Source of the DNA: JBBQWR01 sp038210495 | GTDB taxonomy: Bacteria > Planctomycetota > Planctomycetia > Pirellulales > DATAWG01 | NCBI GenBank assembly: GCA_038210495.1 | Contig: JBBQWR010000055.1 | Coordinates: 1-30,530, forward strand | DNA: 30,530 nucleotides | Reading direction: 5' to 3' | Shown: positions 7,948 through 16,552 of the stretch, piece after piece | Numbering within the stretch: the first letter of the stretch is position 1 | Layout of the letters: each line of letters begins with the position of its first letter | Notes under the pieces: model-generated | Database searches by the model: none | Seen by the model: only the letters and a program-made list of their open reading frames with translations | Told to the model about the DNA's origin: nothing | Position numbers and translations under genes: made by a program

Positions 7948-9891
7948 TCAAGGGCTCGTGGCATGGGGGCTATGCGTCCCGGCTGAGCCGTTTGTGGGCA
8001 GAATCGCAGCGCCATTACTGCCCGGATCGGAAATATCGGCTAGAGTCGGCGCAGGCGGCATGTATTCGGGCACCAGTTCTTGGAGCCGTTGGCAGACGGA
8101 CTCGACGGGGTCGTGGACGATTGGCTTAATGGCCTCGATCAGTTGATTCACTTCCGCCAGATGATAGGGCCGGTGGTAGGCGACGAACAATTTGGGATGC
8201 GGCGTGGGGAGCATTTCCTCATCGTCGAAGTACAGCTCCTCGTAGAGTTTTTCGCCCGGACGCAACCCGGTGAACACGATCTCGATATCATCCGGGTCGA
8301 GGCCCGAGAGGCGGACGAGGTCTTGGGCCAGATCGACGATTCGCACGGATTCGCCCATGTCGAGCACGAAGATCTCGCCCCCTTTGCCCATCGCGGCGGC
8401 TTGGAGCACGAGTTGCGAGGCCTCGGGAATGGTCATGAAATAGCGTTCGATCTCCGGATGCGTCACGGTGATCGGCCCACCACGGCGAATCTGTTCTTGA
8501 AAGATGGGGACCACGCTACCGGCCGAAGCCAACACATTCCCGAACCGGACGACGACGAATTTCGTGGTCGCGACTTCCGAAAAAGCATGGACATATCGTT
8601 CGGCGATCTGCTTGGAGACGCCCATCACGCTGGTCGGATTGACGGCCTTGTCGGTCGAGATCATCACGAACTCTTGCACGCCGTGCTTGTCGGCCAGTTC
8701 GACCAGTTGCTTGGTCCCGAGCACGTTGTTCTTGATGGCCTCGCCCGGGTTGTGCTCCATCATCGGCACATGCTTGTGCGCGGCCGCATGAAACACGATG
8801 GCCGGCTGAAGCTGGGCGAGAATCTGCTCCATGCGGGGCAAGTCGGTGATGTCCGCGATGCAAGGGAACAGCTCGGTTTCGGTTTTCGAGCGGCGGATTT
8901 CCTGTTCGATCAAGAACAAGCTGTTTTCGGCCCGTTCGACCAACACCAAGCGACTGGGATGAAATCGCAGAACCTGACGGCAAATTTCCGATCCGATGCT
9001 GCCGCCGGCGCCCGTGACCATGACCGTGCGGTTGGCCAAGAGAGCCCCGATGGCCTCGCTACTCAGTTGCACTGGTTCGCGACGCAATAGGTCGTTGATA
9101 TCGACGTCGCGAATCTGCACGGAATATTCACCGGCGAGTAGGTCCTCGATCGCCGGGATAACCTTCAGGCACACATCGAGGCCGGAGCAGGATTCCATCA
9201 ACTGCCGCAATTGCGTTCCGGTGAGCGAGCCGGACATAACAAGGATTTCTTTGACGCCCAGCCGCAGGGCGATTTGAGGGGCTCGCAGCGGCGATCCCAG
9301 GACCGGCAAGCCGCCCAGCATTGAACCATGCTTAGCGACGTCTTCGTCCAAGAACCCGATCACGGAAAATTTGAGGCGATCCTCGGTGTACAGGTGCCGG
9401 GCCAGCATGTGGCCGGACTGATTTGCCCCGACGATGAGTGCCTTCGACGCGCCATTTCGCCGCGAGGGAAGTCGGAATTCCTCCCGCGACAGCCGGTAGA
9501 ACGCGCGCAGGCCGCCCAGGATTAAGATCGTCGCCGCCCAATCGACGGGCGGGATAAATCGGCCGAGCTCTCGCTGCTTCTCCATGAAGTAGAAGATCGC
9601 CAGGAGCACCAAGAGCGACAGCGTGGCGGCCTTCAGCAAGCCCGCGAGGTCGGAAAACGTCACGCTTCGCCAGGAGGCCCGAAATTGGCCCAAAGCGGAG
9701 AAGATGACGGACTTACAGATCAGGACCCCCGGTAGGGTGAACCAAAACAGCCGGCTCTGTTCGACCGACAGGGGGAGTTCGAACTTGATGGCAAACGCCA
9801 GCCAATAGGCGAACGCGAAGGCCACCAAATGGACAGTCGCCGCCAGCACCGATCTGGGCGCCCAAAGCCGTCGCTTAACTCGATTTTTCAT
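7948..9891 (-). CDS. Membrane-bound nucleotide-sugar 4,6-dehydratase/epimerase, FlaA1/CapD/WbpM family
   Basis: This 647-residue protein has four hydrophobic segments at about 15-37, 48-70, 86-103 and 117-135. A first Rossmann-like domain (ALIVGANQSGHMLARHL, 151-167) and then the catalytic SDR domain (TGAGGSIGSEI, 293-303) follow. The catalytic triad shows methionine in place of tyrosine (M423xxxK427 in NPTSVMGVSK). This is the known altered form in long WbpM-type dehydratases. The family acts on UDP-GlcNAc at the cytoplasmic face of the inner membrane, removing water to give a 4-keto-6-deoxy sugar. This is the second gene of the operon, after the NusG-like regulator. It may provide the first committed precursor for the glycan. 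The C-terminal tail is proline/serine-rich. Confidence 0.9.
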   Translation of the reverse strand: MKNRVKRRLWAPRSVLAATVHLVAFAFAYWLAFAIKFELPLSVEQSRLFWFTLPGVLICKSVIFSALGQFRASWRSVTFSDLAGLLKAATLSLLVLLAIFYFMEKQRELGRFIPPVDWAATILILGGLRAFYRLSREEFRLPSRRNGASKALIVGANQSGHMLARHLYTEDRLKFSVIGFLDEDVAKHGSMLGGLPVLGSPLRAPQIALRLGVKEILVMSGSLTGTQLRQLMESCSGLDVCLKVIPAIEDLLAGEYSVQIRDVDINDLLRREPVQLSSEAIGALLANRTVMVTGAGGSIGSEICRQVLRFHPSRLVLVERAENSLFLIEQEIRRSKTETELFPCIADITDLPRMEQILAQLQPAIVFHAAAHKHVPMMEHNPGEAIKNNVLGTKQLVELADKHGVQEFVMISTDKAVNPTSVMGVSKQIAERYVHAFSEVATTKFVVVRFGNVLASAGSVVPIFQEQIRRGGPITVTHPEIERYFMTIPEASQLVLQAAAMGKGGEIFVLDMGESVRIVDLAQDLVRLSGLDPDDIEIVFTGLRPGEKLYEELYFDDEEMLPTPHPKLFVAYHRPYHLAEVNQLIEAIKPIVHDPVESVCQRLQELVPEYMPPAPTLADISDPGSNGAAILPTNGSAGTHSPHATSP

Positions 9892-10075
9892 CGTGAATCC
9901 GAATCGATTGTGCGATCGCGGCTGCCGCCTTGCGCCGCTGGGCGTTTTCGCGTGGCGTTCGAACGTCCCACCAAAATTCCGCAGTCCCGCGTGGTTCGCT
10001 CAACCCGGTCCGAACAACTTGCGAAAGTTCCATTCACTTCATCGAGTTCCACTGTCGCTGCTGAATTCAAGATAT

Positions 10076-10669
10076 TCAAATGGGCTCGACTTGAAAATCC
10101 TCCAACAGCAGAGATGCTCCCTGTTGGAGGAATTTCACGGCGACCAGCAGCCGCTCCTTGTTCTGCCGGCGGACGACGACTCCCTCGACCCCCATGAGCG
10201 GTCCGGATCGAACGCGGACAGGTGTTCCGGCTTGGATCCGGGACTCGGCCAACAGTGGGACGGCCGCCTGGATCAGTCGGCGAATCTGCCGTAAATCGGC
10301 GACGAGCCGCTGGGTCTCATGCACCTCAATCGTGCGAGAAATGCAATTGCTGGTCAGCGCCTGGCGCCGGGCCTCGCCGTCTCCCTGCACGAACACATAG
10401 CTGGCAAACAGCGGAATGAACGACTTGCGAATTCGGCCCTGAGGCGATCGCTTTCGCGATTCGATGACCGGGGCGTAGAACGGAATTTCCATCACGCGGA
10501 GGCGACGCATCAACTCTTTTTCGCGCCGGGGCAACGTATAGATCGCCCACCAGGGACTTTCGCCTAGCCGATCGTCCGTGAGCTCATCGAGCAACTCGGC
10601 CGGCCACACGTCGGTCTCGCGATCTAGAATCGGCATTTCGTTTTCAAATAGGCTCTGCAACTCAGTCAT
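10076..10669 (-). CDS. NusG/RfaH-like specialised transcription antiterminator (UpxY-type)
   Basis: This 197-residue protein has an N-terminal leader of about 38 residues, then an NGN domain (WWAIYTLPRREKELMRRL at 40-57, FIPLFASYVFV at 84-94). A KOW domain starts near 148 (GTPVRVRSGPLMGVEGVVV). Dedicated NusG paralogs of the RfaH/UpxY kind ride on RNA polymerase and let it read through long polysaccharide operons. Being the first gene of a roughly 10-kb glycan operon fits that role well. Housekeeping NusG would normally sit beside secE and ribosomal-protein genes, which are absent here. No recognised ops/JUMPStart element was seen in the minus-strand leader. The gene starts at an ATG at 10669 without a strong ribosome site. 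Confidence 0.88.
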   Translation of the reverse strand: MTELQSLFENEMPILDRETDVWPAELLDELTDDRLGESPWWAIYTLPRREKELMRRLRVMEIPFYAPVIESRKRSPQGRIRKSFIPLFASYVFVQGDGEARRQALTSNCISRTIEVHETQRLVADLRQIRRLIQAAVPLLAESRIQAGTPVRVRSGPLMGVEGVVVRRQNKERLLVAVKFLQQGASLLLEDFQVEPI

Positions 10670-10789
10670 TTGCCGGCGCCAACGCCTTGCACCGCGCGCA
10701 CTCCGTCCCCGTGGGTGACAACCGTCCCCTCAAATCAGTCTAACAAAAACATCTTCGTCCGTGTGGGGCAATCCAAAACTCTAGGTTGA

Positions 10790-10815
10790 CAAATCGTATA
10801 CCCCGTAACGATTTG
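10790..10815. promoter_or_regulatory. Inverted repeat upstream of the glycan operon, candidate operator
   Basis: A perfect 8-base inverted repeat (CAAATCGT ... ACGATTTG) is separated by ten bases, about 120 bases upstream of the NusG-like gene. Its size and spacing are those of a dimeric regulator site. No promoter hexamers can be assigned with confidence, and it could also be a chance palindrome. Confidence 0.3.
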
Positions 10816-11011
10816 CGTCGCAATTGATCAGGTGGAATGGGTTATTTCGGTCGTGATGCGAGGTCCTGCGTTCTTTGACGGCGGTCGGTTGGGCTTTATC
10901 GTCGCAGATGGCGGTAAGAGGCCCTTATATGTTGCCGTTGGCCGCTGGGTCTTGCGAGAGAAGCGCACGGTCGCTGCAAGTTTGACGCCTAGCTGAAGAT
11001 ACTAAAAGGCT

Positions 11012-11110
11012 GGAGGCGTCCTCGCGGAAGCCCCGGAGAGTGGATTCGGCTTCGAGCCCCGGCCACCGAGGCTTCCCGGCGGCGCGAGCCCCGGCCACTC
11101 AGAACCGTTA
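11012..11110. repeat. GC-rich intergenic repeat block with AGCCCCGGCCAC words
   Basis: The 12-mer AGCCCCGGCCAC occurs at 11055-11066 and 11087-11098, both preceded by CG and followed by a short C-rich tail. A weaker relative (AAGCCCCGGAGAG) starts near 11030. The same 12-mer reappears at 12544-12555, next to mtnA. The spacing inside the block is about 25-32 bases. The last copy is followed by GTTAAGTTAGCG and the distant copy by TTGTTAGCGG, so similarity extends past the core. This looks like a dispersed planctomycete intergenic repeat family rather than coding DNA. Confidence 0.55.
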
Positions 11111-11399
11111 AGTTAGCGTTTCTCAAGCAAAACGAGTTGCAAAAAGGGGCGGGAATCCGCCACCTGGAAAAGGCGAAGCACGATCGGGGGCAGACGCGCG
11201 GACCAAACTCACCGCAATCGCTCGCGGTCGGTGTCCCGTCTGTCCTTATTCCAATCTAAGATGTCGTCCGAGGGTGTCAACGCCGCCAACGAAGCGAAGG
11301 CGAATACGAAAATGAGAATTGCCCGGCGACTTGGACAGTTAGGATTCGCGGATTGGCTTGGAAGGTTCGTCAACGAGACGCCGCCAACGATTGCCGTTT

Positions 11400-12167
11400 T
11401 CAGGGGATGGGGGGAGCGATGATCGCGACGCCCTTGAAAACGTTCACGCTCGAGCCCGTGACCAAGAATGAGGACGATGGAGGACGGGCGAGCGCCTCGA
11501 CGAACTGTCGGCCATATTGCTGGTGCGTGTCGCAATCGAAATCCGCTTCGGAAGCTGGGCACACCGACCAGCGTGGATGCTCCACCAGGTACTCGAGCGT
11601 CGAGTTGCGCGATCGTCGCGTGTAACCCCAGTGGTGGTCGGTGATGAACTCCGCTTCGCTGCCGGACTCAACTTCGCCGGCCGCGCCGGCGAGGCGCATG
11701 TCGATTCGGTTTTCGCGCCCTTTGAACTTCCATTGGTAAAACACGCGACTGGGAGTCATGGTATCGCCGTCGGTAAATTCGATCCCGTGACCCATCGGCA
11801 CGGTGAGATAATTTTCGCCGTAGAGTAGCCGCGCCGTGAGTGATATCGCGGCCCGGGGCGCAAGTTCCTTGATGAAAACGACGCCCCGGCGCCAGCCGTC
11901 CAGCGTTTGGCGTCGAACGTAGAAACGCAGATTCACTTCGGTGAAATTGCGATGAAATGGGATCGACACGCCAAGCACGCGCGTATCGACAAACTGAAAA
12001 CCGACGACGCTGATGAAGGACTGGCCATGCCAAAAATCGAGTTCCGTGCCGGCCGGTAGCCAAGGCTGCAAAATCGCGGGATCGATCTTGAAATTGAGCA
12101 TCGCCAGATTGCGCCACTCGGCGGTCAAGAACGGACGGGGCGGAAGACTCAAAAAGCGTCGAATCAC
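11400..12167 (-). CDS. DUF2071 (YqjF-like) family protein
   Basis: This is a 255-residue soluble protein. The family pattern is clear: FLTAEWRNLAMLNFKIDPA near the start, LPAGTELDFWHGQSFISVVGF at about 37-57, then FTEVNLRFYVR and GVVFIKELAPR, and an HHWGY motif near 185. DUF2071 proteins are about 230-250 residues, so this is full length. Their biochemical role is unknown, although the fold is related to acetoacetate decarboxylase-like barrels. The start is GTG at 12167, preceded by AGGAG at good spacing, which supports it over the methionine at residue 23. The gene stands alone, between a repeat-rich gap upstream and another gap downstream. Confidence 0.85.
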   Translation of the reverse strand: MIRRFLSLPPRPFLTAEWRNLAMLNFKIDPAILQPWLPAGTELDFWHGQSFISVVGFQFVDTRVLGVSIPFHRNFTEVNLRFYVRRQTLDGWRRGVVFIKELAPRAAISLTARLLYGENYLTVPMGHGIEFTDGDTMTPSRVFYQWKFKGRENRIDMRLAGAAGEVESGSEAEFITDHHWGYTRRSRNSTLEYLVEHPRWSVCPASEADFDCDTHQQYGRQFVEALARPPSSSFLVTGSSVNVFKGVAIIAPPIP

Positions 12168-12290
12168 GCCCGGCTCCTGCGTTGGAGTAATCCGTCGAGC
12201 GGCGAAATCGAATCGGTTTCAGAGGCGATCGGTCGCTGCTACGAACTAGACCGCAATGTTGCGAGGCCGCTTAACGGCAGTTGGTGGCTG

Positions 12291-12502
12291 AAATGACCAA
12301 TGAATGAAATACCCAATGTCTAATCAATGACTAATGCTCAAATGATGAATGGCGAAGGTTTGGAGGCGGCCCTTCGAAGAGCGTACCGATTGCAAAAAAA
12401 ATGAAAATACCCAACTTGCCGCCAATCCCGATTTCGGTCCTTCGTCATTCGTGCTTCGTCATTAGTAATTGATTAGACATTCGTCATTAGACATTAGACA
12501 TT
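12291..12502. repeat. Inverted repeat built from aatgac/aatgtc words
   Basis: The two arms, at about 12,313-12,360 and 12,437-12,484, are imperfect reverse complements. One contains AATGTCTAATCAATGACTAA and the other, read on the minus strand, AATGTCTAATCAATTACTAA followed by related words. Outside them, 12,484-12,502 and 12,291-12,310 contain more copies of aatgtctaatg- and aatgacc-like words. The block is less GC-rich than the genes around it. It fills most of the 408-base gap between the DUF2071 and mtnA genes. No frame across it is plausible as a protein. Confidence 0.6.
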
Positions 12503-12518
12503 TCACTTTTGAACAAAC

Positions 12519-12551
12519 CGGGGCTTCGTCGAAGCGCGCCTCCAGCCCCGG
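12519..12551 (-). terminator. GC-rich hairpin downstream of mtnA, candidate terminator and repeat copy
   Basis: CCGGGGCT at 12519-12526 pairs perfectly with AGCCCCGG at 12544-12551, with a 17-base loop. It lies 25-57 bases past the mtnA stop, and on the minus strand it is followed by TTTGTTC, a weak U-tract. It could end mtnA transcription. The right arm is also part of the dispersed AGCCCCGGCCAC repeat, so the hairpin may exist because of the repeat rather than for termination. Confidence 0.4.
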
Positions 12552-12575
12552 CCACCCGGAGTATTGTTAGCGGTC

Positions 12576-13673
12576 CTAAATCGAAGACTTGCTCGCGACA
12601 ACCTCGGCGATTCGATGGGTTGTCACCGGCTCGATGAGGCCATGCTCGCAAATGATGGCTTTGATCAACCGAGCAGGAGTTACGTCGAACGCCGGGTTGT
12701 AGACATGGATCCCTTCCGGCGCCGTGCGGCGACCGAAGCCATGGGTAATCTCGTCGGGGGACCGCTGCTCGATCGGGATTTGATCGCCCGACGCGATGGA
12801 AAGATCGAACGTGCTGACGGGCGCCGCGATGTAGAAGGGGATGTCGTGGGCCGCAGCCAAAATCGCGACGCCATACGTGCCGATCTTGTTCGCCGTATCG
12901 CCGTTGGCCGCGATTCGATCCGCGCCGGTGACGACGGCCTGCACCCTGCCTTCGCGCATCACCTGGGCGGCCATTGAATCGCATATCAGCGTGACGTCGA
13001 TGCCACGCTGCTGCAATTCCCAAGCGGTCAGACGAGCGCCCTGGAGCAGCGGCCGGGTCTCGTCGGCATAGACGTGCAAGCGCTTTCCGGATTCGTGGGC
13101 GGAAAAGAACACGGCTAGGGCGGTGCCGTAGTCGGCGGTCGCCAAACCGCCGGCGTTGCAATGCGTGAGCACCCCCTGGCCATCTGTGAGCAGCGCCGCG
13201 CCATGCCGTCCGATGGCACGGCAAACGTGGCGGTCTTCTTCGACGATGGCGTGTGCTTCGCGCAGCAGACCCTCAAGAATGTCGCGCGGCCATTCGGATT
13301 GCAGCCGCAGTTTGTCGGCAGCGGCCCGCATGCGATCGAGAGCCCAAAACAGATTCACTGCTGTCGGCCGACTAGAGGCCAGATATTTGCTGACTACGTC
13401 ATAGCGCTCAAAAAACTCGACAACGCTGGCGTCGGTCGAGTGTTGCAGGCTGACGCACAGACCATAGGCGGCCGCCATCGCGATCGCCGGAGCGCCGCGG
13501 ATGCGTAGGCTGCGAATCGCTTCCCAGGTCGTCTCCACGTCGCGGCAATCTAGCGTGACCAGCTCTTGCGGCAATCGCGTCTGATCGATTAGGCGCAGAT
13601 AGCCGTCGATTCCGCCAATCCACTGGAGCGTCGCGATTTGCGTGGCGGCAGGTTCAGCGATCGATTGATTCAT
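12576..13673 (-). CDS. mtnA: S-methyl-5-thioribose-1-phosphate isomerase
   Basis: This 365-residue enzyme of the methionine salvage pathway turns 5-methylthioribose 1-phosphate into 5-methylthioribulose 1-phosphate in the cytoplasm. It belongs to the eIF2B-alpha/MtnA family. Motifs seen are RIRGAPAIAMAAAYG at 57-71, the catalytic cysteine in THCNAGGLAT (C172), ETRPLLQGARLTAWEL at 205-220 and the catalytic aspartate in TGADRIAANGDTANKIGTYG (D252). The C-terminal NPAFDVTPARLI is also typical. Length and all active-site residues are normal. It follows alanine dehydrogenase on the same strand with a gap of about 70 bases. No other methionine-salvage gene is visible in the window. Confidence 0.95.
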   Translation of the reverse strand: MNQSIAEPAATQIATLQWIGGIDGYLRLIDQTRLPQELVTLDCRDVETTWEAIRSLRIRGAPAIAMAAAYGLCVSLQHSTDASVVEFFERYDVVSKYLASSRPTAVNLFWALDRMRAAADKLRLQSEWPRDILEGLLREAHAIVEEDRHVCRAIGRHGAALLTDGQGVLTHCNAGGLATADYGTALAVFFSAHESGKRLHVYADETRPLLQGARLTAWELQQRGIDVTLICDSMAAQVMREGRVQAVVTGADRIAANGDTANKIGTYGVAILAAAHDIPFYIAAPVSTFDLSIASGDQIPIEQRSPDEITHGFGRRTAPEGIHVYNPAFDVTPARLIKAIICEHGLIEPVTTHRIAEVVASKSSI

Positions 13674-13742
13674 GTTAAGCCGCCGGCTTCAACGAGGGTT
13701 TTTCGTGGCATGTACGTCGCCATAGGACGCATCAAATCTGGC

Positions 13743-14852
13743 TCACAGGTCAAACCGCGCATGATACGGAAGCTCGAATGTCTCCGCCACGGCGCGATTG
13801 GTCACTTCGCCGTCGATGATATTGATCGCGCGAGCCACCGGTTTGAGCGATTGGGCCGCAGCCAACAAACCGCGGTTGGCGATCTGGAGCGCCCACGGAA
13901 GCGTCACATTGCATAACGCATACGTGCTCGTGCGACCGACCGCGCCGGGCATGTTCGTGACACAGTAGTGCAGCACCTCATCGACCAGATACACGGGCTC
14001 GCTATGCGTGGTCGGTCGGCTGGTGGCGACGCAGCCTCCCTGATCGATGGCCACGTCGATGATCACGCTGCCCGGCTTCATCAGTTTGAGATCGTCGCGC
14101 TCGATGAGCCGAGGCGCCTTCGCCCCGGGAATCAGCACGGCGCCGATCACTAAATCGGCCCGGGCTAGTTGCTCCCGAACGATGTGTCGATCGCTGAACA
14201 GGACATCGACGTTGGCCGGCATGACATCATCGAGATATCTGAGCCGATCCATATTGATGTCGAGCAGGCAAATATCGGCGCCGAAACCGGCCGCGACTTT
14301 GGCCGCGTTGGCGCCGACGATGCCACCGCCGAGGATCGTGATATGGGCCGGCGCGACGCCCGGCACGCCGCCGAGCAAAATCCCGCGACCCATTTGCGGT
14401 CGTTCGAGATATTTGGCGCCCTCTTGAATGCTCATACGCCCCGCGACTTCGCTCATCGGCGTGAGCAGCGGCAAACGCCCTTGGTCGTCGCGAAGCGTCT
14501 CGTAGGCCACGGCCGTCGCGCCGCTGGCGAGCAGCTTCTCGGTCAGGAGCCGGTCGGCCGCCAGATGAAAATATGTGAACAGGATCTGGCCGGCGCGAAT
14601 CAGCGGCAGTTCTTGAGGCAGCGGCTCTTTGACCTTAAGGATCAAATCAGCCTGCCCAAAAATTTCGTCGGCCGAATCGACCAACAGGGCGCCGTGATCC
14701 TGATAGACTTGATCCGGAAGCCCCGAGCCGACCCCCGCGCCGCGCTGCACCAGAACCCGGTGCTTTGCCCGGACGAGTTCTTCGACGCCGACCGGCAAGA
14801 CGGCGACGCGATATTCGTCGCGCTTCACTTCCTTGGGAATGCCGACGATCAC
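13743..14852 (-). CDS. ald: Alanine dehydrogenase
   Basis: This 369-residue NAD-dependent enzyme interconverts L-alanine and pyruvate plus ammonium. The family residues are visible: R15 in VKRDEYRVAV, the lysine in LKVKEPLP near 74, H96 in FTYFHLAADR, the dinucleotide site GGGIVGANAAKVAAGFG, and an aspartate in IIDVAIDQGGC near 269. Length matches the family (about 370), which separates it from the longer transhydrogenase alpha subunits. The start is GTG at 14852 with a strong AAGGAG ribosome site about ten bases ahead. Its neighbours, mtnA downstream and der upstream, share the strand but not the pathway. Confidence 0.95.
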   Translation of the reverse strand: MIVGIPKEVKRDEYRVAVLPVGVEELVRAKHRVLVQRGAGVGSGLPDQVYQDHGALLVDSADEIFGQADLILKVKEPLPQELPLIRAGQILFTYFHLAADRLLTEKLLASGATAVAYETLRDDQGRLPLLTPMSEVAGRMSIQEGAKYLERPQMGRGILLGGVPGVAPAHITILGGGIVGANAAKVAAGFGADICLLDINMDRLRYLDDVMPANVDVLFSDRHIVREQLARADLVIGAVLIPGAKAPRLIERDDLKLMKPGSVIIDVAIDQGGCVATSRPTTHSEPVYLVDEVLHYCVTNMPGAVGRTSTYALCNVTLPWALQIANRGLLAAAQSLKPVARAINIIDGEVTNRAVAETFELPYHARFDL

Positions 14853-14993
14853 GCGATCTTATCTCCTTGTCAGAAAAACGTGGCAACGGTTTAGGCAATC
14901 GGCGGGAAATACCCTACCCGGGCTGTGGCTGAATCGGCAGGCTCTATTTCAGCAGACGGATCGCTATTGGTAGATTACTTCGCGCATAGCGCC

Positions 14994-16388
14994 TTATTCC
15001 TCGCCCTGAGCCTCATCCTCCGTCTCCCCGGCGCGCACGGCGGCGCCGGAGCCTTCGCCCAGATTTTTATCCTCGCGGCGGCGGAGGTAGAGCTTGATCG
15101 GCACTTCCGAAAACCGGATTCGATCACGGAACACGCCGAGCAAATAGCGGCGATAGGTTTTCGATAGCGCACCTGGCTCGTTGCAAAACAGCACGATCGT
15201 CGGAGGCTCCAAGCCGACCTGGGTGCCGAAGAAGATTTTCGGCGTCCGATTGCGATAGAGCGGCGGCGGATTGGCCTCGAGCGCTGCCCCCAGAACGCGA
15301 TTTAGATCGCCAGTTCCCACGCGATGGCGGGCCTGCTTGAACAGCATTTGCGCATGGTTCAGCAAGGCTTTAATATTTTTGCCCGTCTGACCGGTGATGA
15401 ATGCGATCGGCACGTACTGCATCGTGCGGAACGTGTCGCGAAGATAGGTGACCCAGCGCTCGGTGCGCATCGATTCGACGAGCAGATCCCATTTGTTCAC
15501 GACGAACACGCAAGGCTTATATTGGCCCGCGATGTAATCGCAAAGTTGTTTGTCGACTTTGCTGATCTGTTGCATCGGGTCGAAAAACAACAGCACGACG
15601 TCGGCCCGGCGGATGCTCCGCTGGGCGCGATGCGTGCTGTAAAAATCCAGATCGGTGGTCACGCTTTTGGTGCGCCGCAGGCCGGGCGTGTCGATCGCCA
15701 CGAACGATTTGCCGTCGAGCTCGAATCGCACATCGACGCTGTCGCGAGTCGTGCCCGGCACCTCGCTGACGATCATCCGCTCGGCGTGGGCGAGCGTGTT
15801 GACGAAGGTGCTTTTGCCCGTATTGCGACGGCCGACGATCGCGACCTTCATCTCCGGCGCGCTGGTCTCGTCGTCTTCGCCCTCTTCGGCGACAGGAAGG
15901 CGCTCGACGATCATATCGAGCAATTGATCGCGATTGCGATTTTGCAACGTGCTGGCGACGATCAATTTACCGCGGCCCAGGCGATAGAATTCATCGGCCT
16001 GCGAGTCGTATTTTACGTCATCCGCCTTGTTGGCGACGCAGATGATCGGCACATCGACATACCGCAGCCGCGTAGCGACCTCCTTGTCGAGCGGCGTCAA
16101 CCCGTCGCGGGCGTCGACGACGAACAGGATCACGGCCGCCGTTTCGATGGCCGTGTTAATCTGGTCCTCGACGTGCTGGGTCAGATTATCGACGTCGTCG
16201 ATGCCGATCCCGCCCGTGTCCACGAGATCGAAGTATCGATCCTGATGGCAGAGCAGGTACGTGAGCCGATCGCGGGTAACGCCCGCGGTGGGATCGACGA
16301 TCGCCAGCCGCTTGCCGACCAACCAATTGAAAAGGCTCGACTTACCCACGTTGGGCCGGCCGACGATAACAACTTGAGGAACTCCCAT
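14994..16388 (-). CDS. der: Ribosome-assembly GTPase Der (EngA)
   Basis: This 464-residue protein has two GTPase domains in tandem followed by a KH-like domain, the layout unique to Der, which helps mature the 50S subunit. The first G domain has GRPNVGKSSLF at 10-20, DTGGIG and NKADD. The second has GRRNTGKSTFVN near 187-198, DTPGL and NKWDL. The KH-like part follows, and the protein ends in an acidic, glutamate-rich tail. All nucleotide-binding motifs are intact. The gene is transcribed away from the uracil-DNA glycosylase gene, with a long hairpin in the intergenic region between them. Confidence 0.96.
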   Translation of the reverse strand: MGVPQVVIVGRPNVGKSSLFNWLVGKRLAIVDPTAGVTRDRLTYLLCHQDRYFDLVDTGGIGIDDVDNLTQHVEDQINTAIETAAVILFVVDARDGLTPLDKEVATRLRYVDVPIICVANKADDVKYDSQADEFYRLGRGKLIVASTLQNRNRDQLLDMIVERLPVAEEGEDDETSAPEMKVAIVGRRNTGKSTFVNTLAHAERMIVSEVPGTTRDSVDVRFELDGKSFVAIDTPGLRRTKSVTTDLDFYSTHRAQRSIRRADVVLLFFDPMQQISKVDKQLCDYIAGQYKPCVFVVNKWDLLVESMRTERWVTYLRDTFRTMQYVPIAFITGQTGKNIKALLNHAQMLFKQARHRVGTGDLNRVLGAALEANPPPLYRNRTPKIFFGTQVGLEPPTIVLFCNEPGALSKTYRRYLLGVFRDRIRFSEVPIKLYLRRREDKNLGEGSGAAVRAGETEDEAQGEE

Positions 16389-16552
16389 ACGGGAACAACA
16401 CTCGACAGAGTAAAAAATATCGGAACGGCGGATGAGCTATCAGTGGTGATTCGCAGATCATCCATGATAATTGACCCGAGGCGCGGCGGACAGGTGATGA
16501 AGTTACGGATTTGTGACACGGGGGCGGAGCACTCGGCGCCGAGTCGCGGCGC

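Larger units (their letters stand above)
10670..11399. other. 730-base non-coding gap with GC-rich repeats
   Basis: No convincing gene is present between the NusG-like gene and the DUF2071 gene. The part next to the operon (10,670-10,830) probably holds its promoter and the inverted repeat at 10,790. The middle part is unremarkable. From about 11,010 to 11,115 there is a GC-rich repetitive block. The remainder to 11,399 is the region downstream of the DUF2071 gene, where I see no clear terminator. Confidence 0.6.

Noticed and set aside
8080..9090. Long plus-strand frame of 336 codons
   Set aside because: It lies antisense to the FlaA1/CapD-type gene, has a composition rich in D, H and G typical of shadow frames in GC-rich DNA, and shows no family motif.
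10786..10815. TTGACA followed by TATACC-like bases as a plus-strand promoter
   Set aside because: The spacing between the hexamers is far too short and there is no plus-strand gene downstream. The palindrome explains the sequence better.
10910..10916. GGCGGTA, the core of ops/JUMPStart elements, near the glycan operon
   Set aside because: It is on the plus strand, pointing away from the operon, and only seven bases match.
11209..11562. Minus-strand frame of 117 codons downstream of and overlapping the DUF2071 gene
   Set aside because: It overlaps the end of a recognised gene in another frame, has low-complexity basic content and no ribosome site.
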